From: CAWJLS01 sp963843755
GTDB lineage: Bacteria > Acidobacteriota > Thermoanaerobaculia > Multivoradales > DATKCC01
DNA: 64,000 bases
Reading direction: 5' to 3'
NCBI GenBank assembly: GCA_963843755.1
Contig: CAWJLS010000002.1
Coordinates: 124,001 to 188,000, forward strand
The notes under the pieces are model-generated. The model did no database searches and was not told the origin of the DNA. It worked only from the letters and a program-made list of their open reading frames with translations. A program made the position numbers and the translations under genes. Below are positions 24,160 to 33,633 of the stretch, piece after piece (the stretch's first letter is position 1; every line of letters begins with the position of its first letter).

Positions 24160-26241
24160 TCATACGGTCTTCGCTTTCCGCCGGACGAGGCCGATGACCA
24201 GGAGCTCGACCAGCAGCACCCCGAGGCCGGCCTTGACCATGGGCGCCACCACCGCCGGCTCTTCGGAGGGCTCGACGTAGACGTGGAACCAGCGGGTCAG
24301 CCCACGCCGGGAGCCGCGCTCGCGGTAGAAGCCGTCCCAGACCGAGATGCTGATCGGCACGAAGCTCTCTTCGGCGAACGGGACGCCGGTGGTCGGCTTG
24401 CGCGGGCGCTTGAAGATCACCGCCCACTCGCCGTCGGAATAGCCGGAGAGCGCCAGCGGCGGCTCGGCGTCCGACGGCGTGAGCGCGCCGGTGCCGCGGC
24501 CCTCGTAGAGGACCGGCGTCGGGTGGCCGGCCGGCCGGCCCGCGGGGTGCCCCAGGTCGAGGTACCAGAGCTCCACCGGATAGGTCGGGTCGCCGAACAG
24601 GAAGTAGGGCTTCTCGACGCCCTTGCGCAGCTCGATGGGGAACTGGAGGGCGACCGCGTCCGAGAGCTCGTCGCTGCCCGCCGGGCGCCCCGGGGCGGCC
24701 GGTTCGGCGCCGCCGCCGAAGAAGTCCGAGGCGCCCTGGTCCCCAGAGTCAGAGTCGGAGTCGGAGGTGCCGCCGGTGCCCCAGAAGTCATCTCCGGAGC
24801 TGTCGGACGCTCCCGCGTCGTCAGAGCCGCCAGAGCCGCCAGAGCCGGCGGAGCCGCCCCCGGTGCCCCAGAAGTCGTCGGACGCGTCGGCGCTGCCGCC
24901 CTCCTCGGCGCCCACCGTCGTCTGGTCGTCGCCCGCTCCAGTCCCAGTCGGGCCGCTCTCCTCTTCGACGCCCTTCCTGAACGCCACGCCGTGCTGGCGG
25001 GGCACCTCGAGGTCCGGCGCGTTCGAGCCGGCGGTGTCGGCGGTCAGGTTGTGCCAGGTGACCAGGAACGCCACGTCGTCCGCGTCGTAGATCGCCTGGA
25101 CGCCGACCGCCACCGTCCCCGGCCGGAAGTCGCGCCCCGGCTGGGTGACTTGGCCGAGGATGGGGAAGAGGGTCTTCGGGGCGTCCTCGAACAGTGACCG
25201 CGCCTCGCCGAGGTCGGCGCCGGCGGCGATGCCGTCGAGCCCTTCGAGGTGGGGCACCGCCCGCACCAGGGCGCCGTAGGGAGCCTTTCCCGGCTCCCGG
25301 TCCTCGCCGGACGTGCCGCCGGTCTCACGCGCCTGGGCGACGATCCAGTCGACGATCTGCCAGCGCTGCTCCTCGGTCAGGCCGTCGGCGAAGCCGGCCA
25401 TCGGCGTGCCGTAGAGGCCGGTGGAGATCGACCGGTAGATGTCGCGCCGGGTGCCGCCGCCCCGGAAGTTCCAGGGCATGGAGAGGTCGGCCGGCGGGAT
25501 GAAGTCGCCCCAGTCGTCGCGCAGGGTCGGCGCCGAGCTGCCGTCGCCGCGCCCCTTGTTGCCGTGACAGCGGGCACAGCCGACCTCGACGTAGGTCTTG
25601 AACCCGACCTCGAGCGAGTCTTCGGAGAACGGCGGCGGATCCGGGATCTCGATCGGATCGGTGTAGGCCTGGGGGTCCTTGAAATCGGCCGACAGGCTTT
25701 CGATGTAGTGGATGACGTCCTGGATCTGCTCGTCGCTCAGCACGTCGAACGACGGCATGCCGGTGCCGGGCAGACCGTGGCGGATCGAGTGCTCGAGGTC
25801 GGCCGGGGTCGGCAGATAGCCGGTCGGGGTCGAGCGGATCTTGTACTTGCCGGCGGTGAAGTCCCGCGGCGCGGGGCGCAGGAACGGCGCCGCGATCCCG
25901 TCGCCGGCGCCGTCGTCGCCGTGGCACTGGGAGCAGTACTTGTGGAACACCTCGCCACCCGCGGCGCGCTGGGCGTCGGTGCCCAGGTCGATCGGCGGCT
26001 TCTGGGCCGCGCCGTCCTGGCCGCGTGCGGGGACGCCCGCCACCGAGAGCAGCATCGCGACGGTCAGGGTGGCGGGCAGGACGGCGGCCAGGCCGGTGAC
26101 GGTCGCGACCGATCCCAGCCGTCCCGGGCGTCCCACTCCTTCCACTCCGTCGGCGGCTCCATCGACGTCTCTTGGGACGTCTGTTGGAAGGGGCCACTTC
26201 GGCCCGGCCGAACGCTGGGGCCGCCGCGCCGTCCACCTCAT
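24160..26241 (-). CDS. dihaem cytochrome c fused to an ethylbenzene-dehydrogenase-type haem-binding domain
   Basis: The 693-residue protein has an N-terminal hydrophobic segment (about 50-70), two class I cytochrome c domains (C103-C106-H107 and C222-C225-H226, with GMPSFD and PMAGFAD supplying likely Met ligands) and a C-terminal EB_dh-like region from about 340 (AIYDADDVAFLVTWHN; later WAVIFKRPRK). A final membrane helix follows (about 660-685). The EB_dh fold binds haem b in the gamma subunits of ethylbenzene, selenate and chlorate dehydrogenase/reductase families. A Gly/Ser/Asp-rich linker of about 110 residues inside the domain repeats DDFWGTGG. ATG overlaps the preceding cytochrome gene by 4 bp. 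It may connect the complex to periplasmic donors or acceptors. Confidence 0.75.
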   Translation of the reverse strand: MRWTARRPQRSAGPKWPLPTDVPRDVDGAADGVEGVGRPGRLGSVATVTGLAAVLPATLTVAMLLSVAGVPARGQDGAAQKPPIDLGTDAQRAAGGEVFHKYCSQCHGDDGAGDGIAAPFLRPAPRDFTAGKYKIRSTPTGYLPTPADLEHSIRHGLPGTGMPSFDVLSDEQIQDVIHYIESLSADFKDPQAYTDPIEIPDPPPFSEDSLEVGFKTYVEVGCARCHGNKGRGDGSSAPTLRDDWGDFIPPADLSMPWNFRGGGTRRDIYRSISTGLYGTPMAGFADGLTEEQRWQIVDWIVAQARETGGTSGEDREPGKAPYGALVRAVPHLEGLDGIAAGADLGEARSLFEDAPKTLFPILGQVTQPGRDFRPGTVAVGVQAIYDADDVAFLVTWHNLTADTAGSNAPDLEVPRQHGVAFRKGVEEESGPTGTGAGDDQTTVGAEEGGSADASDDFWGTGGGSAGSGGSGGSDDAGASDSSGDDFWGTGGTSDSDSDSGDQGASDFFGGGAEPAAPGRPAGSDELSDAVALQFPIELRKGVEKPYFLFGDPTYPVELWYLDLGHPAGRPAGHPTPVLYEGRGTGALTPSDAEPPLALSGYSDGEWAVIFKRPRKPTTGVPFAEESFVPISISVWDGFYRERGSRRGLTRWFHVYVEPSEEPAVVAPMVKAGLGVLLVELLVIGLVRRKAKTV

Positions 26242-27137
26242 GGCGTGCCCCCGTCCGCGCCGGCCTGGGCGCCCGAGTCGGCGCCCGCGGCCGTCTCCTC
26301 CGCGCCCTCCCGAGCGCGGGGCCGCCGGTCGGTGAAGTCGTAGAGGAAGAGGATCACGTCCCACATCTGCTCCCGGGACAGGAACTGTTCCCACACGGGC
26401 ATCGCCGAATCCCAGGGAGCGCCGGCCGGCGGCATCCCCGGGCCGCCTTTCGAGATGCGCCAGAACAGGAACGACTCCTGGAGCTGCTCGATGGTGCCGG
26501 TGCTGGTGAAGTTGGTCGGGATCGGGTTGAGGTACTCGGCGTAGATGCCGTCACCGCGCATCAGGTCGCCGTGGCAGAAGAAGCAGTTCTGGTAGTAGAC
26601 ATGGCGGCCGGCCGCCACGTGCTCGGCGAACGCGTCCGGGTTCGTCTTCTCGAGCGCCCGGTAGGGGTTGGTCGAGGTGATCAGGCTGATCGTCTCGCCG
26701 TGGACCTCGATCTGCTCGGGCGGCTGCGGGTGGATGGTGCGCCCGAAGGCCGGCTCACTGGCCGGCGCGGTGATCTGGAAGTAGATCTTGGCCATCACCC
26801 CGGCGGGCAGGGCGAGCGCCACCACCACCAGGAACGGCAGGAACCGGCGCTCGGTCAGGAAGCCGACCACGGGGCGCTTGGCCCGCTGGAGCCGCTCCCG
26901 GTCCGAGGTCAGGTAGGCGAGCAGCGCCATGGTCGCGATGCCCATGTAGATCTTGACCACCGAGGCCGGCACCGGCACGACGAAGCCGAAGTCGAGCAGC
27001 ACGTAGAGGGCGGCGAGCCAGAGCACGAACCAGCCGAGCGGCCCGGGGCCGAGGCGCCGGAGCGCCGGGACGCGGCGGGGGAGCACGAAGAGCGCCAGCA
27101 GCGCCAGCAGGACCGCGGCGAAGAGCCAGAGCCTCAT
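26238..27137 (-). CDS. membrane-anchored monohaem cytochrome c with N-terminal helices
   Basis: The 299-residue protein starts with four predicted membrane helices (about 4-20, 35-57, 62-76, 99-118). A periplasmic cytochrome c domain follows, with C185-F-F-C188-H189 and a likely Met ligand in GGPGMPPAG or SAMPVWEQ. The tail after about 275 is Ala/Glu/Gly-rich. It overlaps its neighbours by 4 bp on both sides, so it is translated as part of the operon from ActB to the dihaem cytochrome. The four-helix part has no recognised family. It may be an anchor or electron-transfer subunit of the hybrid respiratory complex. Confidence 0.75.
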   Translation of the reverse strand: MRLWLFAAVLLALLALFVLPRRVPALRRLGPGPLGWFVLWLAALYVLLDFGFVVPVPASVVKIYMGIATMALLAYLTSDRERLQRAKRPVVGFLTERRFLPFLVVVALALPAGVMAKIYFQITAPASEPAFGRTIHPQPPEQIEVHGETISLITSTNPYRALEKTNPDAFAEHVAAGRHVYYQNCFFCHGDLMRGDGIYAEYLNPIPTNFTSTGTIEQLQESFLFWRISKGGPGMPPAGAPWDSAMPVWEQFLSREQMWDVILFLYDFTDRRPRAREGAEETAAGADSGAQAGADGGTP

Positions 27138-27754
27138 GCGTCGTCCCTCCCACCGTCGGCGGCCGAGCCGGCCTGGGCTGGGGCTCCACCCGCCCCGTCC
27201 GCGTTCGCGTCTCCGGAAGCGGCAGACGCCTCCTCCGCCTTCATCTCCTCGGGCGAGGCACCGTTGGCCGCCTTCGAGTAGGGCAGGACGGTCGCCATGG
27301 TGATCGTCGCCTCACCGCCCTGGGTCTGGAGGAAGGCGATCACCGCCTTGATCTCGTCGTCGGTCAGGCCGACCGGCGGCTTGTCGATCTCCGGCATGCC
27401 CGGATTGAAGCCGGGGACGATGTAGGCGTTGGGCCGGTAGAGGGTCTGGGCGAAGTAGTCGAGCTGGCTCAGCCCCGGCACCCGGTCGGCGGCGCGCGTG
27501 GCGACCCCGTCCAGGTCCGGGAAGCGGAGCGCCGCGCCGCCGCCGCCGATCACGTGACAGGTCGAGCACAGCCCCTTGCCGTGGAAGATCCCGTCGCCGA
27601 TCTTGACCATCTCGTCCGTGCTGACGTCCTGGGCGATCTCGACCACCTGGGGCGGCTGCACCTCTTTCTGGGGCACGAGCTGGCCGACCCAGGTGTAGAA
27701 GGCGGTGGCGCCGAGGGTGAGCGCTCCGATCTTGACGATGACCGGGACCCTCAC
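27134..27754 (-). CDS. membrane-anchored monohaem cytochrome c
   Basis: The 206-residue protein has one N-terminal membrane helix (about 5-24), a haem site C63-S-T-C66-H67, and NPGMPEIDKPP with the probable axial Met. It ends with a low-complexity Ala/Gly/Asp tail. The PPVGLTDDEIKAVIAFLQ helix is the standard C-terminal helix of class I cytochromes c. Four-base overlaps on both sides couple it to the bd-like gene and the next cytochrome. It probably shuttles electrons to or from the complex in the periplasm. Confidence 0.82.
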   Translation of the reverse strand: MRVPVIVKIGALTLGATAFYTWVGQLVPQKEVQPPQVVEIAQDVSTDEMVKIGDGIFHGKGLCSTCHVIGGGGAALRFPDLDGVATRAADRVPGLSQLDYFAQTLYRPNAYIVPGFNPGMPEIDKPPVGLTDDEIKAVIAFLQTQGGEATITMATVLPYSKAANGASPEEMKAEEASAASGDANADGAGGAPAQAGSAADGGRDDA

Positions 27755-29661
27755 GGCGCGGCCTCCGGCGCCGGGGTCGAGGCGGGCGCGGCCCCGGAGG
27801 CCGCACCGTCACCGCCCTCTTCGAGCTCGCCGTACGGCTCCACCTTCTTGCGGTGCGAGAGCGACGCGAGCCAGAAGACGAAGCCGATCTGGGCGAAGAA
27901 CAGCAGCACGCACACGCTCACCACCTTGGTGGCGTAGCCGAGCGTCGGCGTGAACGCCCCCGGCGAGGTGTCGCGGATGACGCCGTAGACGTGCCAGTGC
28001 TGGCGCAGCCCGGAGCGGACGTAACCCATCAGCCCCATCAGCCAGGTGAAGGTCACGGCGAGGAAGATCAGCACGTACTGGGAGCGCTCCGGCATCCGGC
28101 CCCAGTGGGTCTCGGCGCTGCCGGCGCCACGCAGCATGAGGACGTCCAGGAAGGTCACCAGCAGCATGGCGAAGAGCACCGAGAGCACCTGGGGCACCGA
28201 CAGGCCGATCCGCACCTGGGCCTCCACCCGGTAGCCGATGACGCCCAGGGAGATGACGATGGTCGCCGCCAGCAGCAGGATCACCACCTGCACCGCGCTC
28301 CCCACCTTGGCCCAGCCGACCCGCGGCGTCTTGCCGCTCCGGCGGTAGAGGATGAAGGAGACGAAGGTCGCCAGGATGGTGATGTTGACCGAGGTGTTCT
28401 TGGCCGACATGACGCCGAAGAAGCCGAGGATCGGGTGGGCGGCGCCGCCCAGGGCCGCGGTCTCGGCCGGCGTGGTGATCGGGTTGCGCGGCGTCGCCCA
28501 GACCATGAAGCCCAGGGTGATGATCCCCAGCAGCAGCGGGATCAGGGCGCGCTTCCTGTGCTCCGGGTCGACCCGGCCCATGCCCATCCACAGGTAGTAG
28601 TTGGCGGCCAGGAACAGGCAGCCGATCAGGATCGCCTGAATGATGAACAGCCAGGAGAAGGCGCCGCCCATCATGGTCAGGCCCATGGTCTGGGAGAAGG
28701 CGTAGATCTCCGAGGCCAGCCAGTAGCCGGCGAACGGCAGCGGCAGGAGGCCCGCGATGGCGACGAAGTTCGCCACGTAGCCCATCCAGTCGTAGTGGGC
28801 GCGCTCCTCCGGCGTCTTGGCGTTCAGGAACTGGTAGGCGGCGTAGGCGCCGGCGATCGAGCCGCCGTAGGCGAGGTTGGCGATCATCCGGTGGATGTTG
28901 ATCGGCATCCACGTGTAGTTGTGGACCGCGTCCCAGACGGAGAGCACCGCCCCGTTCTCCGAGATGCCGTTGGGCGTGGTCATGAAGGTGAGCCAGGCGT
29001 TGGCGATGAACATGATGCCGGTGCCCACCAGGTTGAGCATCACGCCGAGGAAGAGGTGGGTCTTCTTGCCCACCTTCCCCCACGAGTAGTAGTAGGTGTA
29101 GAAGAACGCCGCCTCGGCGAACAGCAGGATCACGTACGGCAGGAAGGTCGGCGAGAACACCGACATCAGGTAGTTGGTGAACTTCGGGTACAGGATGATC
29201 AGCATGAAGGTGAGCACCCCGCCGAAGGCCGCCGTCAGGGCGAAGGCCGGCGACAGCAGGCTGACGAACTCGTAGGCCAGCCGGTCGTAGCGCACGTCCT
29301 TGGTGCGGAAGCCGATGAACTCGATGATCAGGGCGAACATCGGCACCGCCAGCACGAAAGCGGCGAACAGCAGCTTCACCTGGGCGACGATCCAGATCGC
29401 CGTCCGGCTGCCGATGACCGGGAACGCGCGGTACTCGGCCTCTTCGTACGGCTTCTTCTTCGCCTCTTCGCGTTCGCGCGCGGCCTGGGCGTCCAGGGCC
29501 TGCTGACGGGGTGTGGGCGGCTGCTGGTGGTCGACGCCGGTCCGGACCGCGAGCGGGGAGCGGAAGGCGAACGTCCGGTCGAGCCAGCGCGCTCCCTCGA
29601 CCATGGCCACCAGGCCGAGGGCGACCACCACCAGGGCGAGGACGATGCGTTTTCCGGTCAC
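27751..29661 (-). CDS. cytochrome bd subunit I (CydA)-superfamily membrane protein in an ActAB operon
   Basis: The 636-residue protein has about a dozen membrane helices. CydA-like stretches include FAEAAFFYTYYYSWGK followed by LNLVGTGIMFIANAWLTF (helices 3-4), INIHRMIANLAYGG (the His matching the haem b558 ligand), and RQHWHVYGVIRDTS (matching the GRQPWAIGEVLPT segment of E. coli CydA). By eye the E. coli His19 position in helix 1 has no His and the Glu445 position is Gly, so the haem d/b595 ligands may be absent. No CydB gene is adjacent. The GTG start overlaps the ActE stop by 4 bp. In this operon it takes the place of the NrfD-like membrane subunits. It may move electrons rather than reduce O2. 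Confidence 0.78.
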   Translation of the reverse strand: MTGKRIVLALVVVALGLVAMVEGARWLDRTFAFRSPLAVRTGVDHQQPPTPRQQALDAQAAREREEAKKKPYEEAEYRAFPVIGSRTAIWIVAQVKLLFAAFVLAVPMFALIIEFIGFRTKDVRYDRLAYEFVSLLSPAFALTAAFGGVLTFMLIILYPKFTNYLMSVFSPTFLPYVILLFAEAAFFYTYYYSWGKVGKKTHLFLGVMLNLVGTGIMFIANAWLTFMTTPNGISENGAVLSVWDAVHNYTWMPINIHRMIANLAYGGSIAGAYAAYQFLNAKTPEERAHYDWMGYVANFVAIAGLLPLPFAGYWLASEIYAFSQTMGLTMMGGAFSWLFIIQAILIGCLFLAANYYLWMGMGRVDPEHRKRALIPLLLGIITLGFMVWATPRNPITTPAETAALGGAAHPILGFFGVMSAKNTSVNITILATFVSFILYRRSGKTPRVGWAKVGSAVQVVILLLAATIVISLGVIGYRVEAQVRIGLSVPQVLSVLFAMLLVTFLDVLMLRGAGSAETHWGRMPERSQYVLIFLAVTFTWLMGLMGYVRSGLRQHWHVYGVIRDTSPGAFTPTLGYATKVVSVCVLLFFAQIGFVFWLASLSHRKKVEPYGELEEGGDGAASGAAPASTPAPEAAP

Positions 29662-30374
29662 GGCGCCTCCGTCTGCGTTCCGTCCGGGGCCGGCTCGAGC
29701 GGCTCTGACTGGCGTTGCAGCTCGCGGACGTGGGCGATGATCGCCCACCGGTCCACCACCGGGACCTGGTACGCGTAGGACGGCATCAGCCCGAGGCCGT
29801 GGCTGACGACGTCGAACAGGTAGCCGTCCGGAACCTCGCGCAGCCGCTCCTCCAGCAGGTTCGCGGTGGGCACGCCGGCGCGCTCGCGCAGCATGCTCTT
29901 GCCGTTGCCTTTCGAGCCGTGGCAGGGGCTGCAGTAGATCTGGTAGCGCTGGGCCCCGCGGGCGAGCAGGTGGTCGTCGATCGGCACCGGCGAGGTGGCG
30001 ACCAGGTCGCCGTCGGGCCCCACGCCGGTGGCGACCGCTGGATCGGCTTCGAGATCGCCCCGGGCGACGGTCCCCGGCACGGGGCTGCGCATGACCTTGC
30101 CGTCGGCGAAGAAAGCGCTCGCCTCCTGGGCCTGGGCCTTCGGCTGGTCGTCCATGTTCGGGTTGAGGTGGATCGGCGGCCGGCTGGAGATGGAGCCGCG
30201 GGTGCAGCCGGTGGCCAGGACGCAGGCGAAGGCCAGCAGCCAGGCGCAGACGACCACCAGGCATTTGACGAGCTGGGCCGCGAAGGCGCTGTCCGCCGCC
30301 GCCGACGGCGTTCGCCGTCCGCCGCGGTCTATGCGGTCGCCCCCGAAGAGCAGGCTCGGCGCGTACCGGCTCAT
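29658..30374 (-). CDS. actE: ActE-like lipoprotein cytochrome c of Alternative Complex III
   Basis: The 238-residue protein has a hydrophobic signal ending in a lipobox (LATGC, Cys57), then the ActE-typical segment RPPIHLNPNMDDQPK, FFADGKVMRSPVPGTVARG, and a monohaem site C148-S-P-C151-H152 with YQ-Y and GLMPSYAYQ (axial Met). It should sit on the periplasmic face of the membrane and hand electrons from ActA/ActB to a downstream acceptor. ATG overlaps the actB stop, and the bd-like GTG overlaps its own stop. The extra 35 residues before the lipobox are unusual; an internal start could give a shorter signal. Confidence 0.85.
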   Translation of the reverse strand: MSRYAPSLLFGGDRIDRGGRRTPSAAADSAFAAQLVKCLVVVCAWLLAFACVLATGCTRGSISSRPPIHLNPNMDDQPKAQAQEASAFFADGKVMRSPVPGTVARGDLEADPAVATGVGPDGDLVATSPVPIDDHLLARGAQRYQIYCSPCHGSKGNGKSMLRERAGVPTANLLEERLREVPDGYLFDVVSHGLGLMPSYAYQVPVVDRWAIIAHVRELQRQSEPLEPAPDGTQTEAP

Positions 30375-33300
30375 GCCTCCGCCTCCCCGCTCCGCTCCTC
30401 GGCCCGGTCGTCCTGCCACCGGGGGTTCGGGTTGCGGACCGCGGTGAGGTAGGTGGTCCGGGGCTGGTTGTTGAGCTCCCCGAGCAGGGCGTAGCCCCGC
30501 GGGTCGCGCTTGGCCCGGCTCACCCGGCTCTCGGGGTCGTTGATGTCGCCGAAGACGATCGCCTCCGCCGGGCAGCTCTGCTGGCAGGCGGTGACGATCT
30601 CGCCGTCGGCGAGGGGCCGTCCATCGCGCTTGGCCGCGCGCTTGCCCCGGTTGATTCGTTGGACGCAGTAGGTGCACTTCTCCATGACACCGCGGGAGCG
30701 CACGCTCACGTCGGGGTTCATGGCCAGCTTGACCAGCTCCGGCGTGTCCTTGGTGTAGTTGAAGAAGTTGAACCGCCGCACCTTGTAGGGGCAGTTGTTG
30801 GAGCAGTAGCGCGTGCCGATGCACCGGTTGTAGACCATGGCGTTCAGCCCCTCGCGGTCGTGGACCGTCGCCCCGACCGGGCAGACCTCCTCGCACGGGG
30901 CGTTCTCGCAGTGCATGCAGGGGACCGCCTGGAACGCCACGCTCGGTGCCGCCGACGGGCCGGAGAAGTAGCGGTCGACCCGCAGCCAGTGCATCTCCCG
31001 GCCGTTCGACACCTGCTCCTTGCCGACCACCGGGACGTTGTTCTCCGCCTGGCAGGCGGTGACGCAGGCGTTGCAGCCGACGCAGGCGCCCAGGTCGATG
31101 ACCATGCCCCACTGGTGCCCGGCGCTGTAGTCCGGCTCCCGCCAGAGGCTGAGGTCGTTGTCGGGCAGCGCCTCGGAGGCCGTCAGCTCCCGGAGGCCCT
31201 CGGGCGTCGTCTCGCGGACGATGTCCCGGCCCTCCATGGCCCAGTGCTCCTGGGTCTGGGCGAGCTCGGCGGTGCGGCCGGTCGCCTCGATCCGGAAGCC
31301 GCCTGCGAAGAGGGCGCCGCCGAGGCCGCGCAGCCGGTAGGCGTCGGCGCCGACGCCGTCGCCCACCCGGCCGGCGGCGGTGCGGCCGAAGCCGAGCTCG
31401 ATCGCCACGGAGCCGTCCGCCTGCCCCGGGGCGACCCAGACCGGCAGCTCGATCCCGGTGGCCCGGGCATCGCTGTCCCCGCCCTCTCCGCCCTCCCCGG
31501 CCGGCGCAGCGCCGCCGGAGGCGGGAGCGATCCGCACCACGTCGCCGGTCGCCAGGCCGAGGGCGTCGGCGGTTCCCGGCGACACCAGGGCGACGTTGTC
31601 CCAGGTGATCCGCGTGAGCGGATCGGGCTGCTCCTGGAGCCAGGCGTTGTTGGCGAAGCGGCCGTCGCGGACGGAGGGCGAGACCAGGAAGGCCACCTCG
31701 ACCAGGTTCGGGTCGCCCTGGGCACCGGCCCCCCCGGTCGAGGTGTCCGCCGGTGCCGGCGCCCCGGTGGTGGCGACCGTCTCCGGCCGGTGCACGAGCA
31801 CGGGGTCGCCCGGCGCCGGCCCGGCGAGGCCGACGGCTTCCGATAGGACGCCGTCGTGGAGCAGCCGGCGCCAGGGGGCTCCGGGTGCCGCGGGATCGGC
31901 GCCGCCGTCTGACGTCGCCACCCCCCAGGTGGTCTGCACCTGGGTCGCCCCCTGCCAGGCCGACTCGCCGGCCAGCGCCGCCAGCACCTCGATGGCGCTC
32001 CGGCTGTCGAACAGCGGCGCGATCAGCGGCTGGGCGACGCTCGGCGTGCCGTCGGCGGAGCGGGCGTCGCCCCAGGCCTCGAGGGCGTGGGAGCACGGCA
32101 GGTGCCAGGCGCAGCGGCGCGAGGTCTCGTCCAGGCGGTCCGAGAGGTGGGCCGCCTGGGGCACCGTCGCCAGGGCCTCGGCGAAGCCGATCGATCCGGG
32201 GGCGTCGTAGGCCGGGTTGCCGCCCAGGATGACCAGGGTCCGGACCTGGCCGGCGCGGATCGCCGCGGTCAGCTCGGCGAGATCGGCCACGCGGCCCCAG
32301 CCCACGTCGGCGAGGTCGTGGAGGGTGACCGTCGTGCCCACCGCCCCCAGGTGCTGGTTGATCCGGTGGACCAGGGCGTGGACGTGGCGCGGCTGGCGAC
32401 GCCCGGCGGTCACCAGGGCCTGCGCGCCGGCGCCCTCCAGGTCGTCGGCGATCAGATCGAGCCGGGAGGCGACCGCCTCCGGCAGGTCGTCCGCCGCCGG
32501 ATCGTCCGGGCTCGCCGCCACGCCGAGCCGCTTCGCCACGGCCGCCGCGACCGCGCCGATCCGGCCGCTCGTCACCGGGATGCGGTGATCCGCGTTGGCG
32601 CCGGTGAGCGACAGGGCGCTCTCGATCGCGTACAGCCGGGTCATGCCGCGCTCTGACCCGTCGGGGGCGTCCGGCCGGCGCCGGCGGGCGAAGCCGCGGG
32701 CGTTGGCCAGGGCGCCGGTCTCGGTCAACAGCGGATCGGCGTCGAGGGTGAGGACGGTCCGCGCCCGGTCGAGATGGAGCACCGGCCGCCGGGCGGTGCC
32801 GGTGGCTGCCTCGATGCCGGCGAAGAGCGTCTCGTCGCCGGCCGGCTCGTAGACCGCGAAGCGGGCCTGCGGGTAGCGCGCGGCGAACCGGCGGGCGAGT
32901 CGGGCCATGGTCGGCGAGGCGAAGCCGTCGGACAGGATCGCGAGCCCGCGCCCGCCCGGTGCCTTGGCCTCGGACGCCACGTCGGACCAGAAGACGTCGA
33001 AGTCCCCCCAGGTGGCCGCCGCGTGCTCGCCGTCGGGCTCCGTCCGGTGGCGGACGGTGCGCGAGCGGTCCGGGTCGTAGAGGCCGAGCACCGAGGCCTG
33101 CATCCAGGAGGAGGCGGCGCCGAGCGAGGCCGGGTGGAGCGTGTTGCCCTCGACCTTCGTCGGCCGCCCTTCATGGCTCTCGACCACCGCGCCCACCGCC
33201 TCGGTGCCGAAGGTGAGCGTCGTGGCGTAGCGCTTGGCGACGCCGGGGAGCATGCCCTCGGGCGCGTCGACGTACGGGACGATGTTCTCTACCGGCCGGC

Positions 33301-33598
33301 GGCAGGCGGTCAGCCCGGCGAGGCTGAAGGAGGCCCCCATCAGGCCGAGCATGGTGCGCCGGGAGAGCCCGGTCGGCGGGTGCGAGGCGCCGGTGGGGAA
33401 CTCGTCCGCCCGCTCGGCGGGTACGCCGTCATGGGCGGAGGCGGCGAGCGCTCCGAGGGGCACGAAGTCGGCTGGGCCGTCCGGACGGGCGCTCTCGGTC
33501 GACTCCAGTGGCGCGGCGACGGACCCGGCGAGGGCGGGCGACTCCAAGAGCCGCTCCAGGCTCCTCCAATAGGTGACGCTCGTCCGGTCGTCCGTCAT
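30371..33598 (-). CDS. actB: ActB-like molybdopterin-oxidoreductase/ferredoxin fusion subunit
   Basis: The 1075-residue protein starts with a TAT-like signal (about 79-100: SRRTMLGLMGASFSLAGLTAC) after a long leader. It continues with a large molybdopterin-oxidoreductase-like B1 domain and ends with an Fe-S B2 domain whose four cysteine groups read CVGCNACVTAC, CMHCENAPCEEVCP, CIGTRYCSNNCP and CTYCVQRI..ACQQSCP. In Alternative Complex III the B1 part has lost its molybdenum cofactor and the B2 part carries three [4Fe-4S] and one [3Fe-4S] clusters that wire quinol oxidation to the haems. The gene follows actA by 35 bp and overlaps actE by 4 bp. Confidence 0.9.
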   Translation of the reverse strand: MTDDRTSVTYWRSLERLLESPALAGSVAAPLESTESARPDGPADFVPLGALAASAHDGVPAERADEFPTGASHPPTGLSRRTMLGLMGASFSLAGLTACRRPVENIVPYVDAPEGMLPGVAKRYATTLTFGTEAVGAVVESHEGRPTKVEGNTLHPASLGAASSWMQASVLGLYDPDRSRTVRHRTEPDGEHAAATWGDFDVFWSDVASEAKAPGGRGLAILSDGFASPTMARLARRFAARYPQARFAVYEPAGDETLFAGIEAATGTARRPVLHLDRARTVLTLDADPLLTETGALANARGFARRRRPDAPDGSERGMTRLYAIESALSLTGANADHRIPVTSGRIGAVAAAVAKRLGVAASPDDPAADDLPEAVASRLDLIADDLEGAGAQALVTAGRRQPRHVHALVHRINQHLGAVGTTVTLHDLADVGWGRVADLAELTAAIRAGQVRTLVILGGNPAYDAPGSIGFAEALATVPQAAHLSDRLDETSRRCAWHLPCSHALEAWGDARSADGTPSVAQPLIAPLFDSRSAIEVLAALAGESAWQGATQVQTTWGVATSDGGADPAAPGAPWRRLLHDGVLSEAVGLAGPAPGDPVLVHRPETVATTGAPAPADTSTGGAGAQGDPNLVEVAFLVSPSVRDGRFANNAWLQEQPDPLTRITWDNVALVSPGTADALGLATGDVVRIAPASGGAAPAGEGGEGGDSDARATGIELPVWVAPGQADGSVAIELGFGRTAAGRVGDGVGADAYRLRGLGGALFAGGFRIEATGRTAELAQTQEHWAMEGRDIVRETTPEGLRELTASEALPDNDLSLWREPDYSAGHQWGMVIDLGACVGCNACVTACQAENNVPVVGKEQVSNGREMHWLRVDRYFSGPSAAPSVAFQAVPCMHCENAPCEEVCPVGATVHDREGLNAMVYNRCIGTRYCSNNCPYKVRRFNFFNYTKDTPELVKLAMNPDVSVRSRGVMEKCTYCVQRINRGKRAAKRDGRPLADGEIVTACQQSCPAEAIVFGDINDPESRVSRAKRDPRGYALLGELNNQPRTTYLTAVRNPNPRWQDDRAEERSGEAEA

Positions 33599-33633
33599 GG
33601 TCTCCCTCAACCCTTGGTCGATGCCCTGCCGCG

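Noticed and set aside
27751..29661. Calling the CydA-like gene a true bd oxidase (cydA)
   Set aside because: No cydB is adjacent, haem ligands appear to be missing and it sits in an Act operon.
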